The translations under genes and the position numbers were made by a program. Below, in pieces: positions 1-8,135 of a stretch of 64,000 nt of DNA (the first letter of the stretch is position 1; each line of letters starts with the position of its first letter). Location of the stretch: contig JAXGZS010000003.1 in assembly GCA_040776805.1 (NCBI GenBank), positions 124,001 through 188,000 of the forward strand, given 5' to 3'. The stretch is from UBA7702 sp040776805 (lineage in GTDB: Bacteria > Bacillota > Dehalobacteriia > UBA7702). The notes below the pieces were generated by a model. That model did no database searches. It saw only the letters and a program-made list of their open reading frames with translations, and was not told the DNA's origin.

Positions 1-1280
1 CGGTTATGACGACAGAACCAAAGTTCATTCCGGCCAATGCCGTGGAGATCAACGTCAGGGAAGGCATCGACATGCGCGTACGCATGGTGGATTGCGTCGG
101 TTATGTCGTTCCCGGCGCGCTGGGTTTTGAAGAAAATGAAATACCGCGGATGGTGCACTCTCCGTGGAGTGAAGAGGAAATCCCCTTCGAAGAAGCGGCG
201 GAGATTGGTACAAGAAAGGTGATCACCGACCATTCTACCATCGGTCTCTTGGTGACCACCGACGGCTCCATCACGGAGATCGAGAGAGAAAGCTATTTAG
301 AAGCAGAACAGCGTGTGGTCGCCGAATTGAAAGAATTGGATAAACCCTTTGTTATCATTCTCAATGCGGTGGATCCTTTCAGCGTGGAAACGAGAGCTTT
401 GAGTGAAAAGATGCAGGCAGAATACGATGTTTCCGTCGTTGCGGTTGACGCCATGAATATGACCAACGACGACGTGCTCCGGGTTTTACAGGAAGCGCTT
501 TATGAATTTCCCGTCACCGAAGTCGACGTGCATCTGCCGGACTGGGTGCCGGAAACTGACGCAAATCACTGGCTTAGGAAGAACCTGGAAACGGATATTT
601 ACGCCATTGTCGACGAGATCAAAAGGATCCGCGATCTCGACAACGCCGTGGCCGCCATCGACGCTTTGGAAATCACAGAAGGCGCTTCTCTGCTGCTGAT
701 GGATCTCAGCACCGGTATTTCCGCGGTGGACGTCCGCATCAACGACAGTTATTTTTATCAGATTCTCGGAGAATACGCCGGTGAAGAGATTGAGGGCAAT
801 CATACCATTATGCGCCTGATCCGCCAATTCGCCCTTTCTGATAAGGAATGGAGCAAACTGAGAGAAGCCATGGGCGAAGTGCGGGATTCCGGTTACGGTG
901 TCGTCAATCCGCAGCTTGACGAAATGTACCTGGAGGAACCGGAACTGATCAAACAAGGCGGGCGTTTCGGTGTGAAGCTGAAAGCTTCGGCTCCCAGTTA
1001 TCACTTGATTAGGGCCAATATCTCCACAGAAATCACGCCGCTGATCGGTACGGAAAAACAATGCGAGGAACTGGTGCGTTACATCCTGGAAGAATTTGAA
1101 GACGATCCTCAAAAGATGTGGGATACGAACATTTTCGGCAAATCCCTTAACACCTTGGTGCAGGAAGGGATTCAGAGTAAGCTTTGCACCATGCCCGAAA
1201 CGGCCAGAGGAAAACTGCAAATCACCTTGGAACGCCTCGTCAATGACGGCGGCGGCGGGATCATCTGTATTATCCTTTGA
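1..1280 (+). CDS. spoIVA: Stage IV sporulation protein A, 5'-truncated by the window edge
   Basis: SpoIVA is the ATPase that polymerises on the outer forespore membrane and forms the basement layer of the spore coat; it is anchored by SpoVM. The reading frame is open from base 3, so the first ATG seen (base 6) is internal and about 70 N-terminal residues with the Walker A motif lie outside the window. The visible part holds the end of the GTPase-like domain (a DCVGY motif, then a VILNAVDP stretch in the G4 position), the helical middle region and the conserved C-terminal tail rich in Gly and Ile. A terminator follows at once. Family assignment is secure; only the N-terminus is missing. Confidence 0.96.
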   Translation, partial: VMTTEPKFIPANAVEINVREGIDMRVRMVDCVGYVVPGALGFEENEIPRMVHSPWSEEEIPFEEAAEIGTRKVITDHSTIGLLVTTDGSITEIERESYLEAEQRVVAELKELDKPFVIILNAVDPFSVETRALSEKMQAEYDVSVVAVDAMNMTNDDVLRVLQEALYEFPVTEVDVHLPDWVPETDANHWLRKNLETDIYAIVDEIKRIRDLDNAVAAIDALEITEGASLLLMDLSTGISAVDVRINDSYFYQILGEYAGEEIEGNHTIMRLIRQFALSDKEWSKLREAMGEVRDSGYGVVNPQLDEMYLEEPELIKQGGRFGVKLKASAPSYHLIRANISTEITPLIGTEKQCEELVRYILEEFEDDPQKMWDTNIFGKSLNTLVQEGIQSKLCTMPETARGKLQITLERLVNDGGGGIICIIL

Positions 1281-1297
1281 GCAAATAACCATTGATT

Positions 1298-1333
1298 ATC
1301 AGGTACAGTCATTTTGATTGTACCTGATTTTTA
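1298..1333 (+). terminator. Intrinsic terminator after spoIVA
   Basis: A 10-bp perfect stem (ATCAGGTACA with TGTACCTGAT) around an 11-nt loop, followed by TTTTTATA. It separates spoIVA from dinG. Confidence 0.85.
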
Positions 1334-1384
1334 TACTGTTTTTATCCGCTCTTTATGATATAATAATAGCCTAAGGAGTGAACC

Positions 1385-4165
1385 ATGGAATTCATCATCG
1401 TTGACCTGGAAACCACAGGCATCAATTATAAAAGGGACAGAATCATCGAGATCGGTGCCGTGAAAGTCGCGGCTTTTGGCAAACGGGAGACGTTTCACTG
1501 TCTCATCGACCCCGAGATTCCTTTACCGAAAGCCATTACGGCGCTGACGGGAATCAGCGACGATATGCTCACCGGCAAACCTCTCATCGAAGAGGTGATC
1601 GGTGATTTTTTGGCTTTTGTCGGTGACGGTCAGCTCGTCGCCCACAACGCCGCCTTTGACGGTGCTTTTCTGGAAATCTTCACCGAAATCCCCAAAGAGG
1701 AATACCTCGATACGTTGCTTCTCGCGAAAATGGCGTTTCCGATGTTAAACAGCTACGCTTTGGGTAATCTGACGGAGTATTTCGGTATCTCCAAGGATCA
1801 GCAGCACCGGGCGTTGAGCGACGCGGAAGCCACCGCCGATCTATTTCAATTGATTGAAGAGGCCTTCGCCTTGGCGGATCAGGGTTTGATGGCCGCCTGG
1901 AGCCACCTGCTAAGTAAAAAATATCCGGTATACCAACGTTATCTGCAACGATTTGACGTCCAGCCTTTGGCGCAAAAATACCTGCCCCCCAAAGCGCCGA
2001 AAAAAGGCGAAGAGGAAAGGGACGAGGAAAGGGCGGAGGAGAGGGAAAAGTACGTCATTGACGGCGAGGAGCTGTTATCCTGTTTTGAGCGGGAGGACGG
2101 CCTGAAAGCCCATGTTTTCGATTTTCGGCCCAGGGCATCTCAAACGGAAATGGCTTTGGCCGTGGCGGCGGCTTTTAATCAGGAGGAGTATCTTCTGGCG
2201 GAAGCCGGTACGGGGACGGGAAAAACCATCGCCTATCTGCTGCCTGCCGCCTTTGCCGCGGTATACGGCAAAATGCCGGTGATCATCAGCACCCATACGA
2301 TCCATCTTCAAGATCAGCTGATCAAAAAGGATATTCCCGAGCTAAACGGTTTCTTTCAGGGTAACATCCGGGCCGCCCTGATCAAGGGGCGCAATCATTA
2401 TCTTTGTTGCCGGAAGTGGGAAAACGAATACGAAAACGAAGACCGCGACCGCGCCTTTTTCATGGCCCGCCTGCTGCCTTGGGCGACGGAAACCCAAGAC
2501 GGCGACGTCGACGTGCTGAATCTCAACGCCTTTGAAAAGAAGGATTGGCAACGGTTCTCTGCTGCCTCGGAAAATTGCATCGGCATGCGCTGTCCCTATT
2601 TTCACGGCCGCTGTTTTGTGCGTCGGGCCAGAAAAGCCGCGGAAAACGCCGATCTCATCATCACCAATCATTCGCTGCTTTTGACGGATTCGGTGCGGGG
2701 CGGCGGAATTTTGCCCCATACGGAGCATCTGATCATCGACGAAGCCCACCAGTTGGAAACGGTGGCCGAAAATAGCCTCGGCTTCAGCCTGAGCTATTTC
2801 GATCATATGACGACTTACGGCGAACTTTTGAAAATACTGCAAAAACTCTATAAGAGGGTCACTTTTCCCAGCCTTTACCTAAACGAGCAATCCCAGGAAA
2901 AAATCAGAGAAAAGCAGACCTTTTTGGAGGAACTCATTGCCGCGCTGAAGGATCACGAAGACAAGGCCAGGGATGCCTTTGCCGTATTCAAAGAGACTTT
3001 TGAGCTTGCCAAAACACGAAAAACTGCTTCTAGCAGGGCTTGGCGCATTGATGAAAGAGTGAAAGAGGAACCGCTTTGGCAAGAAGCCGGTCAACTCCTC
3101 AGCAATTTACGGGTTTGGTATGAGGAAATCAGCGTTGCCCTGGCCAAAACCGCATCCCTCCTTGAAAGCGAACTGGAGGAAGAAGGTTACGAAAACGATA
3201 AGATTCAGTTTACCGTGGCGAAAGGGGAATGGAGCGAAAACGCCTCGGCGCTGCAAGCCTTTGCCCAGGGGGAAAAAGAGCAGATGGTCGCCTGGCTGGA
3301 AGAGGGCAACGAGCGCTTCATCTATCCCATTTTGAAAACCGCTCCCCTTAACATTGATCAGGCGCTGGTCAAGAATCTTTACGCCTATAAGGACAGCGTA
3401 ATCTTCGTTTCCGCCACCCTCAGTGTGAATCGGGATTTTCACTATTTTCGCCAAACTTGCGGCCTTAACCTGATTCCGAAGAAAACCAATGAGCTGCTTT
3501 TGCCGTCGCCCTTCGATTACCGGAATCAGTCGGTGCTCGTCGCCGCCAATGATATTCCCCTTGTGGGAACCGTGACGGAATATGAATATTTGGAGAGCGT
3601 CGCCGGCGCCGTGGTTGATTTGACCGCGGCGGCCAAAGGCCGCGCTTTGGTGCTTTTTACTTCTCATATGCACTTGCGGGAAGTCTTCTACCGGGTAGAA
3701 CAGCCGCTGAAAGATAAAGGCATCACGGTTTTGGCCCATGAGATCAGCGGCAGCCGCAGCACACTTTTGCGCAAAATGCGGGAAGACAGCCGCACCGTGA
3801 TTTTAGGCGCCAACAGTTTTTGGGAAGGGATCGACGTGGCCGGGGAAAATCTCAGCCTGCTGATCATTGTTCGCCTGCCTTTCTGGCCACCGGATATTCC
3901 CACCATCGCGGCAAAGTTGGATCTGCTCAAAGCCCAGCATAAAAACGCCTTCGGTGAACTGAGCCTGCCCCAGGCGATCATCCGTTTTAAGCAAGGCTTT
4001 GGCCGCCTGCTGCGGAAAGAGGACGATCGCGGCGTGATTTGCGTTCTCGATAAGCGCATCTATGAAAAGCGCTACGGCAAGGATTTCGTGGCGTCACTGC
4101 CCTTAAATAAGGTCTACCCCTTATCCGTTGAGGATATCACTACCTTGATCCGGGAGCGGTTATAA
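1385..4165 (+). CDS. dinG: DinG-family helicase with N-terminal DEDDh exonuclease domain
   Basis: A superfamily 2 DNA helicase fused to a 3'-5' exonuclease of the DnaQ type, expected to act in DNA repair or R-loop and fork processing. The exonuclease domain covers about residues 1-170, with DLETTG at the start and HRALSDAEATA as the later motif. The helicase part has Walker A (GTGTGKT) near residue 276 and a DEAH box near residue 451. Cysteines at YLCCRKW and CIGMRCPYFHGRC match the iron-sulphur cluster region of XPD/DinG helicases, so both activities look intact, unlike some Bacillus DinG proteins that work as nucleases. The start has AAGGAG 7 bases upstream. A possible -10 (TATAAT, 1359-1364) lacks a clear -35 box. 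Confidence 0.93.
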   Translation: MEFIIVDLETTGINYKRDRIIEIGAVKVAAFGKRETFHCLIDPEIPLPKAITALTGISDDMLTGKPLIEEVIGDFLAFVGDGQLVAHNAAFDGAFLEIFTEIPKEEYLDTLLLAKMAFPMLNSYALGNLTEYFGISKDQQHRALSDAEATADLFQLIEEAFALADQGLMAAWSHLLSKKYPVYQRYLQRFDVQPLAQKYLPPKAPKKGEEERDEERAEEREKYVIDGEELLSCFEREDGLKAHVFDFRPRASQTEMALAVAAAFNQEEYLLAEAGTGTGKTIAYLLPAAFAAVYGKMPVIISTHTIHLQDQLIKKDIPELNGFFQGNIRAALIKGRNHYLCCRKWENEYENEDRDRAFFMARLLPWATETQDGDVDVLNLNAFEKKDWQRFSAASENCIGMRCPYFHGRCFVRRARKAAENADLIITNHSLLLTDSVRGGGILPHTEHLIIDEAHQLETVAENSLGFSLSYFDHMTTYGELLKILQKLYKRVTFPSLYLNEQSQEKIREKQTFLEELIAALKDHEDKARDAFAVFKETFELAKTRKTASSRAWRIDERVKEEPLWQEAGQLLSNLRVWYEEISVALAKTASLLESELEEEGYENDKIQFTVAKGEWSENASALQAFAQGEKEQMVAWLEEGNERFIYPILKTAPLNIDQALVKNLYAYKDSVIFVSATLSVNRDFHYFRQTCGLNLIPKKTNELLLPSPFDYRNQSVLVAANDIPLVGTVTEYEYLESVAGAVVDLTAAAKGRALVLFTSHMHLREVFYRVEQPLKDKGITVLAHEISGSRSTLLRKMREDSRTVILGANSFWEGIDVAGENLSLLIIVRLPFWPPDIPTIAAKLDLLKAQHKNAFGELSLPQAIIRFKQGFGRLLRKEDDRGVICVLDKRIYEKRYGKDFVASLPLNKVYPLSVEDITTLIRERL

Positions 4166-4187
4166 AAGAAGGGATCGGGCATATAAT
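4158..4187 (+). promoter_or_regulatory. Possible sigma-E-type promoter before spoVM-like gene
   Basis: CATATAAT at 4180-4187 resembles the sigma-E -10 element, and GGTTATAA at 4158-4165 sits at about the right distance for a weak -35. Mother-cell expression would suit spoVM. The match is short, so this is tentative. Confidence 0.3.
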
Positions 4188-4215
4188 GAAGTAAACATCG
4201 GGGAGAGGTGATGAA

Positions 4216-4281
4216 ATGAGGATCCTCTATTTCAAAGTGCCTGCGGGCTTAAAACGTATATTGCGCATATTTATACATTAG
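4216..4281 (+). CDS. spoVM: SpoVM-like 21-residue sporulation peptide
   Basis: SpoVM is a very short amphipathic helix that marks the convex forespore membrane and recruits SpoIVA. This ORF (MRILYFKVP..., 21 aa) has a strong ribosome-binding site, GGGGAGAGGTG, ending 5 bases before the ATG. It agrees with Bacillus subtilis SpoVM at Met1, Lys7, Pro9, Leu12, Ile15 and Arg17 with mostly conservative changes elsewhere. Pro9 is the residue known to be critical for membrane-curvature recognition. The peptide is slightly shorter than the usual 24-26 residues. Its own terminator follows 10 bases after the stop, so it is probably a monocistronic unit. Its partner gene spoIVA lies just upstream. The assignment rests on motif, length and context. 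Confidence 0.75.
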   Translation: MRILYFKVPAGLKRILRIFIH

Positions 4282-4291
4282 TCGGAAGGGG

Positions 4292-4332
4292 AAGTCCGCA
4301 GCGGTCAGCGTAGCCGGTGCGGACTTTTTTTG
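4292..4332 (+). terminator. Intrinsic terminator after spoVM-like gene
   Basis: AAGTCCGCA pairs perfectly with TGCGGACTT around a 16-nt inner region that can itself fold (CGGT with GCCG). A run of T follows. Confidence 0.88.
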
Positions 4333-4350
4333 CACGAAAGTATAAAATGA

Positions 4351-4379
4351 TTGACGGATAAATGAAAATATTTTATATT
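4351..4379 (+). promoter_or_regulatory. Sigma-A promoter for the lipoprotein gene
   Basis: TTGACG at 4351-4356, a 17-bp spacer, and TATATT at 4374-4379. Confidence 0.65.
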
Positions 4380-4440
4380 GTAGATAACAAGACATGCTTT
4401 TAGGATACCGGGGAAAATCAAGAGAGGATGGTGGTCGAAG

Positions 4441-5454
4441 ATGAGGAAGGGCAAGCTGCTTTTATGCGCTCTCGCCATATCATTGCTGGCCGCGGGCTGC
4501 GGTGATCAAAGCGAACCCGCTGTGGACAGCGAAAAAACCCCGTCAGAGCAGGCAGAGTTTAAGCTTAACGCCAAAATTGAGGAACAGACCATTTACGATC
4601 AGGACGGTTTCGTCTTAAAAGCCCTTTCCTTGGATGTGAAGGACGGTAGCGATGCGCTCGCTGCAACGGACACAAGCGGGGAGGAAAGCGCGGCGGCGCT
4701 AACCGATGCTCCCCCGGAAAATAACAGCGGCCCTTATTTGGCCCTGAATATTTATGAGGAAAACCGGGGCGACCGCACCCTGACCGCGAAATATTACGCC
4801 GTGGCCGTCAACGGCATCACGGTTCATAATTATGACGCCGTGGGCTGGTGTGAACCTGGCTGCGGTGGGGAGAGTCATTTCATTTTAGGGGATCTTGATT
4901 TGCTGAACGCCGCCAACATTGAGGATGTGGCGGAAATCAGCTTCCAGTTTTACCTTTCCGATGCCGATACTTGGGAAATCGTGGACTCTCGAATCATCAC
5001 CATCAAGACGGACCGCTTTGACAGCATTCAACAGGAAAAGCCCACAGCGACAGGAGATGTCCTCTATGCGGAAAACGACATCAAGATCATGGCCGCCAGT
5101 TTTGATCAAAAGGCCGTTTCAGAGGATGGCAGCGCCACCTTAGTGCCGCGCTTTTTCGTGGAAAACAACTCTGACCGGTATATTGATCTTTCCGTCGACA
5201 GCGACCTCGTCCTCAATGGCGTCGGTCTCTTTCGTTATCCCACATTGTCCATAAACTATCTGCTTCCGGGGAATTGCGCTTACACGGATCTCTATCTCGA
5301 CGACGATACCTTGGCTGAGGCCGGAATCAGCGGTGAGAAAGATTTGCAGAGCCTGGCCTTTACCTTTATTGTCAGCGACAAATACGTCTCCGATACCTTG
5401 GATCTGGAAGATGCGGTGCTCTACAAAGCGCCGATCAGCATCGATTATCCCTAA
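4441..5454 (+). CDS. Putative lipoprotein with two similar halves, function unknown
   Basis: A 337-residue exported protein. The N-terminus is a lipoprotein signal peptide: basic MRKGK, a hydrophobic core, and the lipobox LAAGC with Cys20. The mature part is acidic. It seems to hold two tandem copies of one fold of about 150 residues: each half has a stretch of the type N-x-x-DR followed by a VNGV/LNGV motif, a glycine turn (EPGCGGES or LLPGNC), an acidic helix, and a closing F-x-F-x-(L/V)SD strand. This looks like a duplicated beta-sandwich. It has its own sigma-A promoter and no operon partners before the B12 riboswitch. I do not recognise a named family and assign no function. Confidence 0.85.
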   Translation: MRKGKLLLCALAISLLAAGCGDQSEPAVDSEKTPSEQAEFKLNAKIEEQTIYDQDGFVLKALSLDVKDGSDALAATDTSGEESAAALTDAPPENNSGPYLALNIYEENRGDRTLTAKYYAVAVNGITVHNYDAVGWCEPGCGGESHFILGDLDLLNAANIEDVAEISFQFYLSDADTWEIVDSRIITIKTDRFDSIQQEKPTATGDVLYAENDIKIMAASFDQKAVSEDGSATLVPRFFVENNSDRYIDLSVDSDLVLNGVGLFRYPTLSINYLLPGNCAYTDLYLDDDTLAEAGISGEKDLQSLAFTFIVSDKYVSDTLDLEDAVLYKAPISIDYP

Positions 5455-5472
5455 AAGCGGAGAATTTTTCGG

Positions 5473-5501
5473 TTGACATTTAAAGGCATTCCCGTTATAA
5501 T
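5473..5501 (+). promoter_or_regulatory. Sigma-A promoter of the cobalamin-riboswitch operon
   Basis: TTGACA at 5473-5478, exactly 17 bases, then TATAAT at 5496-5501: both boxes are perfect consensus. High basal transcription with riboswitch control is expected. Confidence 0.92.
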
Positions 5502-5511
5502 AAACTCAATA

Positions 5512-5675
5512 AATGCAAGAAGGCGCATTTTGCTTAAAAGGGAAACAGGTGAAAAACCTGTACGGTCCCGCCACTGTATGGTGGAGCGGTACATAAAACG
5601 CCACTTTTTGATTGGAAATCAAGGGGGAAGGTTTGTGCCGCCATGAAACCGAGTCAGGAGACCTGCCTTGTTGTT
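5512..5675 (+). ncRNA. Cobalamin (B12) riboswitch aptamer
   Basis: The leader holds the conserved cobalamin-aptamer segments in order: AAAAGGGAAACAGGTG, then CGGTCCCGCCACTGT, then the B12-box region with GTCAGGAGACCTGCC. The aptamer is followed by a strong terminator at 5701-5738, so cobalamin binding should switch the downstream genes off at the level of transcription. The operon downstream encodes no standard cobalamin biosynthesis or BtuBFCD gene, which makes the target set unusual. Confidence 0.95.
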
Positions 5676-5700
5676 GTTATTGTTTATGGGAACTTAGGTA

Positions 5701-5738
5701 AGAGTTCGCATCTGGTTTAGATGCGAACTCTTTTTTTA
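5701..5738 (+). terminator. Riboswitch-controlled intrinsic terminator
   Basis: A perfect 13-bp stem (AGAGTTCGCATCT with AGATGCGAACTCT), GGTTT loop, then TTTTTTT. It lies 17 bases before the first gene of the operon. Confidence 0.93.
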
Positions 5739-5754
5739 TCGAAAGGGAGTTTTT

Positions 5755-6807
5755 ATGAATACCGCGGTACTAACAAGAGAGCAAGAATTGATTTTTGAGC
5801 AAAGGGAGCGCCCCGTTTTAGGGGAAGGGGAGGTGCTGATTGAAGTCGCCTATTGCGGCGTATGCCGCACCGACCGGAAAGCTTACCGGCAGGGTCAGCG
5901 CGATCTGCGGCTGCCCCGGGTGTTGGGCCATGAATTTGCCGGTGTTGTCGCTGAAATTGGCGCCGGCATCGACGGTTTTGTCTTGGGAGAGCGTGTTCAG
6001 GTTCACCCCGGTATCGGCTGCGGCGTCTGCGGCGATTGCCTCAACGGCGACGATCAACGTTGTGTTGCGATGAAGGTGTTGGGTTTTCATCTCGACGGCG
6101 GTTTTGGCCGCTACTGCGTGATTCCTTCTGCGGGGGTGCAAGCCGGTATCATTACGAAAGTAGACGATCATATTCCCCTTTATTACGCCGCTTTGTCGGA
6201 GCCGATTGCCTGCGCGCTCCATATGATCGACCATATCGATATCTTACCGGAAGATCGATTGCTGATTGTCGGCGGCGGTGTGCTCGGCTGTCTCATGGCT
6301 AAAATTTGTCAATATCTAAAAATCACAGAAAATATTCTGATCGTGGAAGCGAACGAAAAAAAGCGTGATCTATGCCGGAATCTAGGCTTCCAATCCTTAT
6401 CGGCGGAAAACGCCAAAGATAGGATCAAAGAAATCTGGCCCGCCGGGGCAGATGCGGCGATTCCCTGTTGCCCGGTGAATTTCGGGATGGAACTGTCGCT
6501 GAAGGTGCTGAAAAACGGTGGTAAATTGGGTTTTTTCAGCGGTTTGACGGGAAATGACGCGTTGACGAACAAACTGATCAATTTAATGCACTATAAAGAG
6601 TTAACGGTAACGGGGGCTTACGGCTGCGGCTTAAAAGACGGAAAAAAGGCCTTAGCGCTGCTGAAAAATGGTTTTGATCTGACCGATCTGCCCATCACCT
6701 TGATTGCCTTGGAAAACGTGGAAGAGTTCTTAAAGCAAACGGATACGGAAAATGATTTGATCACAATGATTGATTACAAAAAGGGGGACCAAAAAAATGA
6801 CAACTAA
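5755..6807 (+). CDS. Zinc-dependent MDR-family dehydrogenase, B12-regulated
   Basis: A 350-residue medium-chain dehydrogenase/reductase related to threonine, sorbitol and alcohol dehydrogenases. Catalytic zinc ligands are the early CGVCRTD motif and GHEF. The structural zinc lobe has four cysteines spaced as in C-x2-C-x2-C-x7-C (GCGVCGDC...RC). The NAD(P)-binding fold has a glycine-rich IVGGGVLG. A GGGAG ribosome-binding site precedes the ATG. It is the first gene behind the cobalamin riboswitch, and its last 11 bases overlap the TrpD-like gene, so the two are translated together. The substrate is unknown. The setting suggests a step in making or modifying part of a cobamide, or a B12-independent substitute reaction. 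Confidence 0.85.
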   Translation: MNTAVLTREQELIFEQRERPVLGEGEVLIEVAYCGVCRTDRKAYRQGQRDLRLPRVLGHEFAGVVAEIGAGIDGFVLGERVQVHPGIGCGVCGDCLNGDDQRCVAMKVLGFHLDGGFGRYCVIPSAGVQAGIITKVDDHIPLYYAALSEPIACALHMIDHIDILPEDRLLIVGGGVLGCLMAKICQYLKITENILIVEANEKKRDLCRNLGFQSLSAENAKDRIKEIWPAGADAAIPCCPVNFGMELSLKVLKNGGKLGFFSGLTGNDALTNKLINLMHYKELTVTGAYGCGLKDGKKALALLKNGFDLTDLPITLIALENVEEFLKQTDTENDLITMIDYKKGDQKNDN

Positions 6808-7900
6808 AAATTTCGGCAAAGCCATTGATCGTTTGATCGCCAAAGAAGACCTCACCAGAACGGAAACTTACGATTACTTCAGCGCGGTGATGACCGATCG
6901 GGAAACGGAAATGAATCAGGGCGCTTTTTTGGCGGCGCTGACGGCGAAGGGCGCCACCGCCGAGGAAATTGCCGCAATCTGGCAGGTCGTTTATGAAGAA
7001 GATACCGTAAAAGTTGTGCCGGACATTGATTTGCCTTTGGCGGAAAACAGCGGCACCGGTATGGATAAAATCAAAACCTTCAATATCAGCACCGCCGCTT
7101 CGGTGGTTGCGGCTTCTTGCGGCGTTGCCATGGCGCGCCACGGCGCCCGCGCCATCACCTCGGCTTGCGGTACCGTTGATGTGGCCGAGGCCATCGGCAT
7201 CAATGTGGAGACCGATTGCGATGAAATCGGAAAGAGCATTGAAGCCTGCGGTATCGGCCTTTTTAACGGCATGAGCGCCAAAGTCCATCCTAGCGGTCTG
7301 GGTCGGATTTTGAGCAAGATCAGTTTCGGGTCGGTGCTGAATATCGCGGCTTCTCTGGCCAATCCCGTGAAAATCGAATACGGCGTCAGAGGCGTAAATG
7401 ATCCGAAAATGCTTCAGGATGTCGCCGCAATCATGAGCGGCATCGGCTATCGTCGCGCCGTTGTGCTCCACGGTTTTCAGGAAGACGGGACGCCGGGAAT
7501 CGACGAGGCAAGTACTCTGGGAAAAACCGAGTACGCGGAAATCAAGGCTGACGGTAAGATCAGCCGCGACACGTTCTATCCGGAAGATTTTGGTCTAAAA
7601 AGAGCGCGTACCCGGGATATCATGGCCGTAGGTTCTGTGGAAGCGGAAGCGAAACGGCTGGTTCAAGTTTTATCGGGAGAAAAAGAGGGTCCCGAAAGCG
7701 ATATCGTATTGCTGAACGCGGCATTGCTTCTCTATGTAACGGGCATCAGCGATACCATGCAAAAAGGATATGAGCGCGCCGCGAAAGCCCTTTATGAAGG
7801 CGGTTCCTACCAAAAACTGGCTCAATGGATCAGCTGCCAGGGTGAGGGTGACGAGGAAGAGGCGATGCGGCGGTTGAATCTTTTGAAGGAGGCCATTTGA
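6797..7900 (+). CDS. Divergent TrpD-like phosphoribosyltransferase, B12-regulated
   Basis: A 367-residue member of the anthranilate phosphoribosyltransferase / nucleoside phosphorylase II superfamily. The start at 6797 is chosen for its AAGGGGG site; the upstream ATG at 6770 has none. The PRPP loop is present but altered: GTGMD (residues 86-90) replaces GTGGD, followed by the normal TFNIST. The anthranilate-binding KHGNR motif reads RHGAR (114-118), so the key Asn is Ala; the SS-GSAD motif reads TSACGTVD. A GIDE metal motif is kept. No other trp gene is nearby, and the gene sits under a cobalamin riboswitch. I infer transfer of phosphoribosyl to, or removal from, a different aromatic base, possibly a cobamide lower ligand. 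True TrpD activity is unlikely but not excluded. Confidence 0.8.
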   Translation: MTTKNFGKAIDRLIAKEDLTRTETYDYFSAVMTDRETEMNQGAFLAALTAKGATAEEIAAIWQVVYEEDTVKVVPDIDLPLAENSGTGMDKIKTFNISTAASVVAASCGVAMARHGARAITSACGTVDVAEAIGINVETDCDEIGKSIEACGIGLFNGMSAKVHPSGLGRILSKISFGSVLNIAASLANPVKIEYGVRGVNDPKMLQDVAAIMSGIGYRRAVVLHGFQEDGTPGIDEASTLGKTEYAEIKADGKISRDTFYPEDFGLKRARTRDIMAVGSVEAEAKRLVQVLSGEKEGPESDIVLLNAALLLYVTGISDTMQKGYERAAKALYEGGSYQKLAQWISCQGEGDEEEAMRRLNLLKEAI

Positions 7901-8083
7901 ATGATCTTGTATGCCGTCAAAACAGACGCCGGTTACCTTCGGGACAAAGGGGAAGGGGGCGTCTTTCTGACAAAACTCGCCTCGGCTTCGGTTTTTCCGG
8001 ATCAGGAAAGCGCCGCGAAACTGCAAGCAAAATACGGCGACGGTTATATTGTGGAGTTAACCTTAACGGAACGTACTATTTAG
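7901..8083 (+). CDS. 60-residue conserved-looking small protein of unknown function
   Basis: The ATG directly follows the TGA of the TrpD-like gene (TTTGAATGATC), and GAAGGAGG lies just upstream inside that gene, so this is very probably the third gene of the B12-regulated operon. The product (MILYAVKTDAGYLRD...) is soluble, mixed alpha/beta in character, with no cysteines or membrane segment. I do not recognise a family. A terminator follows 8 bases later. Confidence 0.7.
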   Translation: MILYAVKTDAGYLRDKGEGGVFLTKLASASVFPDQESAAKLQAKYGDGYIVELTLTERTI

Positions 8084-8089
8084 CGATAA

Positions 8090-8121
8090 AAAAAAGACGG
8101 TGATGACACCGTCTTTTTTGA
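8090..8121. terminator. Bidirectional terminator between the B12 operon and the TIGR04086-type gene
   Basis: AAAAAAGACGGTG pairs with CACCGTCTTTTTT around a short loop, giving T runs on both strands. The genes on either side converge on it. Confidence 0.9.
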
Positions 8122-8135
8122 ATGAAAGAGAAACA

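Noticed and set aside
486..1292. 268-codon minus-strand frame opposite spoIVA
   Set aside because: Shadow of a well-conserved gene; no start signals.
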